In this document: piece by piece, positions 61,456-64,000 of the stretch
Layout of the letters: every line of letters begins with the position of its first letter
Position numbering within the stretch: position 1 is the first letter of the stretch
Source: Flavobacterium sp. LC2016-01
Lineage (GTDB): Bacteria; Bacteroidota; Bacteroidia; Flavobacteriales; Flavobacteriaceae
Direction: 5' to 3'
NCBI RefSeq assembly: GCF_009711135.1
Contig: NZ_WMIC01000002.1
Coordinates: 310,001 to 374,000 of the forward strand
Length of the DNA: 64,000 bases
Translations under genes and position numbers: made by a program
Notes under the pieces: model-generated
The model's input: only the letters and a program-made list of their open reading frames with translations
What the model was told of the DNA's origin: nothing
Database searches by the model: none

Positions 61456-63564
61456 TTACTTACTAGGCAAAGCTTTAAAACCCATATTGTAAAGTGTGAA
61501 AGCCTGGATATCTACACTTTCTTGGATTGTAGCCGCAACAGATTTCCCTGCTCCATGACCCGCTTTAACATCAATTCTAATTAAAACAGGATTTTCTCCC
61601 GCTTGTTTTTCCTGTAATTCTGAAGCAAATTTAAAACTGTGCGCCGGAACTACACGATCATCATGATCTCCTGTTGTTACCATAGTCGCTGGGTAATGTG
61701 TACCTTGTTTAACATTATGAACTGGCGAATATCCTTTTAAGTATTCAAACATTTCTTTGTTATCCTGAGCTGTTCCGTAATCAAAAGCCCAACCTGCACC
61801 CGCTGTAAAGGCGTTGTAACGCAGCATATCCATAACTCCAACGGCTGGTAATGCCACTTTCATTAAGTCAGGACGCTGAGTCATTGTTGCGCCAACTAAT
61901 AATCCTCCGTTAGATCCTCCACGGATTGCTAAGAAATCAGATGAAGTATATTTTTGCGCAATTAAATATTCTGCTGCAGCGATAAAATCATCAAACACAT
62001 TTTGCTTTTGCTGTTTAGTTCCTGCATTATGCCATTTTTTTCCGTATTCGCCTCCGCCTCTTAAGTTGGCAACTGCATAAACACCTCCATTTTCCATCCA
62101 AACTGCATTTGAAATACTGAAATTTGGTGTTAAACTAATATTGAATCCGCCGTAACCGTAAAGAATAGTTGGGTTTTTACCGTCTAATTTTGTTCCTTTT
62201 TTATACGTGATAATCATCGGAACTTTTGTACCATCTTTTGAAGTATAGAAAACTTGTTTTGATTCGTAATCTTCGCTTTTGAAGTCCACTTTTGGTTTCT
62301 GATAAATTTCAGATTTTCCAGTTTTCGGTTCAAATGAATAAATACTGATTGGTGTTGTGTAATTAGTAAAACTGTAATACAAGATTTTTTCATTCTTTTT
62401 TCCTCCAAATCCTCCAGCAGTTCCAATGGCTGGAAGTTTGATTTCGCGGACTAACTTTCCGTTGTAATCATATTGCTGAACAAATGAAACAGCTTCTTTT
62501 GTATAGTTAGCAAAAAAGTATCCTGCACCAGTTGAAGTCGTAAGCACATTTTCAGTCTCTTTGATAAAATCTTTCCAGTTTTCCGGCTTCGGGTTATTTG
62601 CATCAACCGTAACAATACGCTTGTTGGGAGCGTTTAGATCAGTATCGATAAACAACTTGCTTCCTTCATTTTCTATAATACTATTGTCGCTGTTAAAATT
62701 GTCTACAATAGTTACGATCGGGCTGTTTGGTTTGGTTAAATCCTTAATGTACAATTCATTTCCGTAAGTCGAATTGGCAGCAGAAATCACTAAATAATGA
62801 TTATCTTCAGTAACATAACCTCCAACATATCTTCTTTTTTGATCGGCACCAAAAATTACTTTATCCTCTTTTTGAGAAGTTCCTAATTTGTGGAAATACA
62901 ATTTGTGCTGATCTGTTTTCGCAGATAATTCGCTTCCTTTTGGTTTATCATAGCTTGAATAATAGAAACCTTCATTTCCGTGCCAAGAAATACCACTGAA
63001 TTTTACATCGACTAAAGTATCTTCCAAAACTTTTTTAGAAATGGCATCAATAATTATTACTTTTCTCCAATCGCTTCCTCCTTCAGAAATGGAGTAAGCC
63101 GCTTTTGAACCATCTTCAGAAAAATCTAATCCTCCAAGAGAAGAAGTTCCATCTTTAGAGAAAGTATTCGGATCCAGAAAAATTTCTTCTTTTCCGTTCT
63201 GGTCTTTTCTGTAAACAACAGATTGGTTTTGAAGTCCGTTGTTTTTAGAAACATACGTAAATTTTCCTTCTTTAGACGGAGCTCCTATTTTTTCATAGTT
63301 CCATAGTTTTTCCATTCGTTTTTTAAGTTGCTCACGAAACGGAATTTGATCTAAATAACCATAAGTTACTTCATTTTCGGCCTTAACCCAAGCTCCAGTT
63401 TCAGCAGATTTATCGTCTTCAAGCCAACGGTAAGGATCACTTACTTTTGTGTCAAAATAAACATCGAAAGTTTCACCTTTTTTAGTTTGCGGATATTGAA
63501 TTTTATTTTGTCCAAATGAAATTCCTGCGGTTGTAATTGCCATTATAAGAAATGTTTTTTTCAT
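61456..63564 (-). CDS. Prolyl oligopeptidase family serine peptidase
   Basis: I start at 63564 ([19 protein letters not shown], a signal peptide), giving 702 residues; the ATG at 63597 would add 11 residues that break it. An N-terminal seven-bladed propeller (about 80-430, [15 protein letters not shown]) leads to an alpha/beta-hydrolase with catalytic Ser in [12 protein letters not shown], Asp in [10 protein letters not shown] and His in AGHGAGKS. It cleaves after proline in short peptides, here in the periplasm or outside. Confidence 0.94.
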   Translation of the reverse strand: MKKTFLIMAITTAGISFGQNKIQYPQTKKGETFDVYFDTKVSDPYRWLEDDKSAETGAWVKAENEVTYGYLDQIPFREQLKKRMEKLWNYEKIGAPSKEGKFTYVSKNNGLQNQSVVYRKDQNGKEEIFLDPNTFSKDGTSSLGGLDFSEDGSKAAYSISEGGSDWRKVIIIDAISKKVLEDTLVDVKFSGISWHGNEGFYYSSYDKPKGSELSAKTDQHKLYFHKLGTSQKEDKVIFGADQKRRYVGGYVTEDNHYLVISAANSTYGNELYIKDLTKPNSPIVTIVDNFNSDNSIIENEGSKLFIDTDLNAPNKRIVTVDANNPKPENWKDFIKETENVLTTSTGAGYFFANYTKEAVSFVQQYDYNGKLVREIKLPAIGTAGGFGGKKNEKILYYSFTNYTTPISIYSFEPKTGKSEIYQKPKVDFKSEDYESKQVFYTSKDGTKVPMIITYKKGTKLDGKNPTILYGYGGFNISLTPNFSISNAVWMENGGVYAVANLRGGGEYGKKWHNAGTKQQKQNVFDDFIAAAEYLIAQKYTSSDFLAIRGGSNGGLLVGATMTQRPDLMKVALPAVGVMDMLRYNAFTAGAGWAFDYGTAQDNKEMFEYLKGYSPVHNVKQGTHYPATMVTTGDHDDRVVPAHSFKFASELQEKQAGENPVLIRIDVKAGHGAGKSVAATIQESVDIQAFTLYNMGFKALPSK

Positions 63565-63911
63565 ATTTAAGTTTGTCAGTTTTAACAAAAATAGCATTTT
63601 TTGTGGGAGTTGAGACTATTTAACCGCAAAGGGCGCTAAGTTTTTGTTCTTGCTTGGTTTTATAAAAATGCAAAGTTCGCAAAGCTTTGTATTGATATCT
63701 AACTTTTGGAACTTGGCATTTTTTCTTTGTCAACTTTGCGATTAATTTCACTTTTTCAGATACTTTATAAACTATATACTACTAAAAACGCAAAAGTCAA
63801 TAAATAACTTGTTTTTGTTAAAAAAGTACTAACTGAATAACAAAATATCTTTTATATTCGTAAAACGATAATTTTATTATTTAATCATTATTAAGTATAC
63901 AAAACGGTTTT
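63565..63911. other. Intergenic region with CTTTGCG-type repeats
   Basis: No gene is seen in these 347 bases. They include words of the GCAAAG/CTTTGCG family (CCGCAAAGGGCGCTAAG at 63622, GCAAAGTTCGCAAAGC at 63670, CAACTTTGCGATTA at 63731) and AT-rich sequence that should hold promoters of both divergent genes. Confidence 0.6.
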
Positions 63912-64000
63912 ATGAGCAAAACTTCTACTAAAGGTATTTGGAAAGTTATTTCGGCATCCTCAATGGGAACAATGATTGAATGGTACGATTTTTATATTTT
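63912..64000 (+). CDS. MHS-type MFS transporter, partial
   Basis: The window ends inside this gene; 29 complete codons are seen. They encode MSKTSTKGIWKVISASSMGT followed by MIEWYDFYI, the hallmark of the metabolite:H+ symporter branch (ProP, KgtP, ShiA). The rest, and the substrate, lie outside. A translation search of the following sequence would settle it. Confidence 0.8.
   Translation, partial: MSKTSTKGIWKVISASSMGTMIEWYDFYI

Noticed and set aside
1..64000. Insertion sequences, prophage, rRNA operon, CRISPR array, riboswitch
   Set aside because: No transposase, phage gene, rRNA segment or repeat-spacer array was seen, and I recognised no known riboswitch fold upstream of amt, leuC or other likely genes. 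A covariance-model scan would be decisive for RNA elements.

Overview
The window is a 64 kb piece of an AT-rich chromosome from a member of the Flavobacteriaceae, most likely Flavobacterium or a close relative. The grounds are promoter -7 boxes of the TAnnTTTG type, near absence of strong Shine-Dalgarno sites, a protein with a type IX secretion (T9SS) type B sorting domain, Bacteroidota-type M56/TonB proteins, a long Ala/Glu-tailed ribosomal protein S16, and many short palindromic intergenic repeats of the kind common in that genus. No species is claimed. There are about 56 protein genes and two tRNA genes, and no rRNA, phage, insertion sequence or CRISPR array. The last gene is cut by the window edge.

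Layout. 0-4 kb: asd (aspartate semialdehyde dehydrogenase), converging on an Fe-S group (2Fe-2S ferredoxin, NifU-type scaffold, Mrp/ApbC carrier). 4-12 kb: an efflux-type ABC operon (membrane fusion protein, ATPase, a possible 23-residue membrane peptide, 8-TM permease), divergent from a sigma-54 activator and its histidine kinase; a sigma-54-like promoter and paired dyads lie in the divergent gap. 12-21 kb: housekeeping and transport (alkyltransferase-like protein, LysE, TrmB, Amt, DUF4407, PckA, DUF423, saccharopine dehydrogenase family). 21-27 kb: a BlaI-type repressor with two M56 sensor proteases, one fused to a peptidoglycan amidase and one to a TonB C-terminal domain, plus neighbouring envelope proteins and a separate TonB-like protein. 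27-33 kb: M20 dipeptidase, tRNA-Leu and a run of small secreted proteins and lipoproteins of unknown function. 33-39 kb: HAD phosphatase and an AraC-linked EmrAB/TolC-type efflux operon. 39-43 kb: tRNA-Asp, a tRNA methyltransferase, a four-helix-bundle protein, rpsP-rimM and an RRM protein. 43-48.5 kb: leucine operon leuC-leuD-(leuA/cimA-like)-leuB. 49-54 kb: a large modular T9SS substrate and an SDR/AraC pair. 54-64 kb: dnaE with a fused proofreading exonuclease, an outer-membrane beta-barrel, an oxidoreductase, a prolyl oligopeptidase and the start of an MHS-type transporter.

Points most worth following: the sigma-54 circuit driving an ABC exporter with a tiny in-operon membrane ORF; the BlaI/M56-amidase/M56-TonB module, which looks like a cell-wall sensing system with unusual output domains; DnaE carrying its own DEDDh exonuclease next to an apparently degraded PHP centre; and the dense set of unrelated palindromic repeat families, including one in each gap of the leucine operon.
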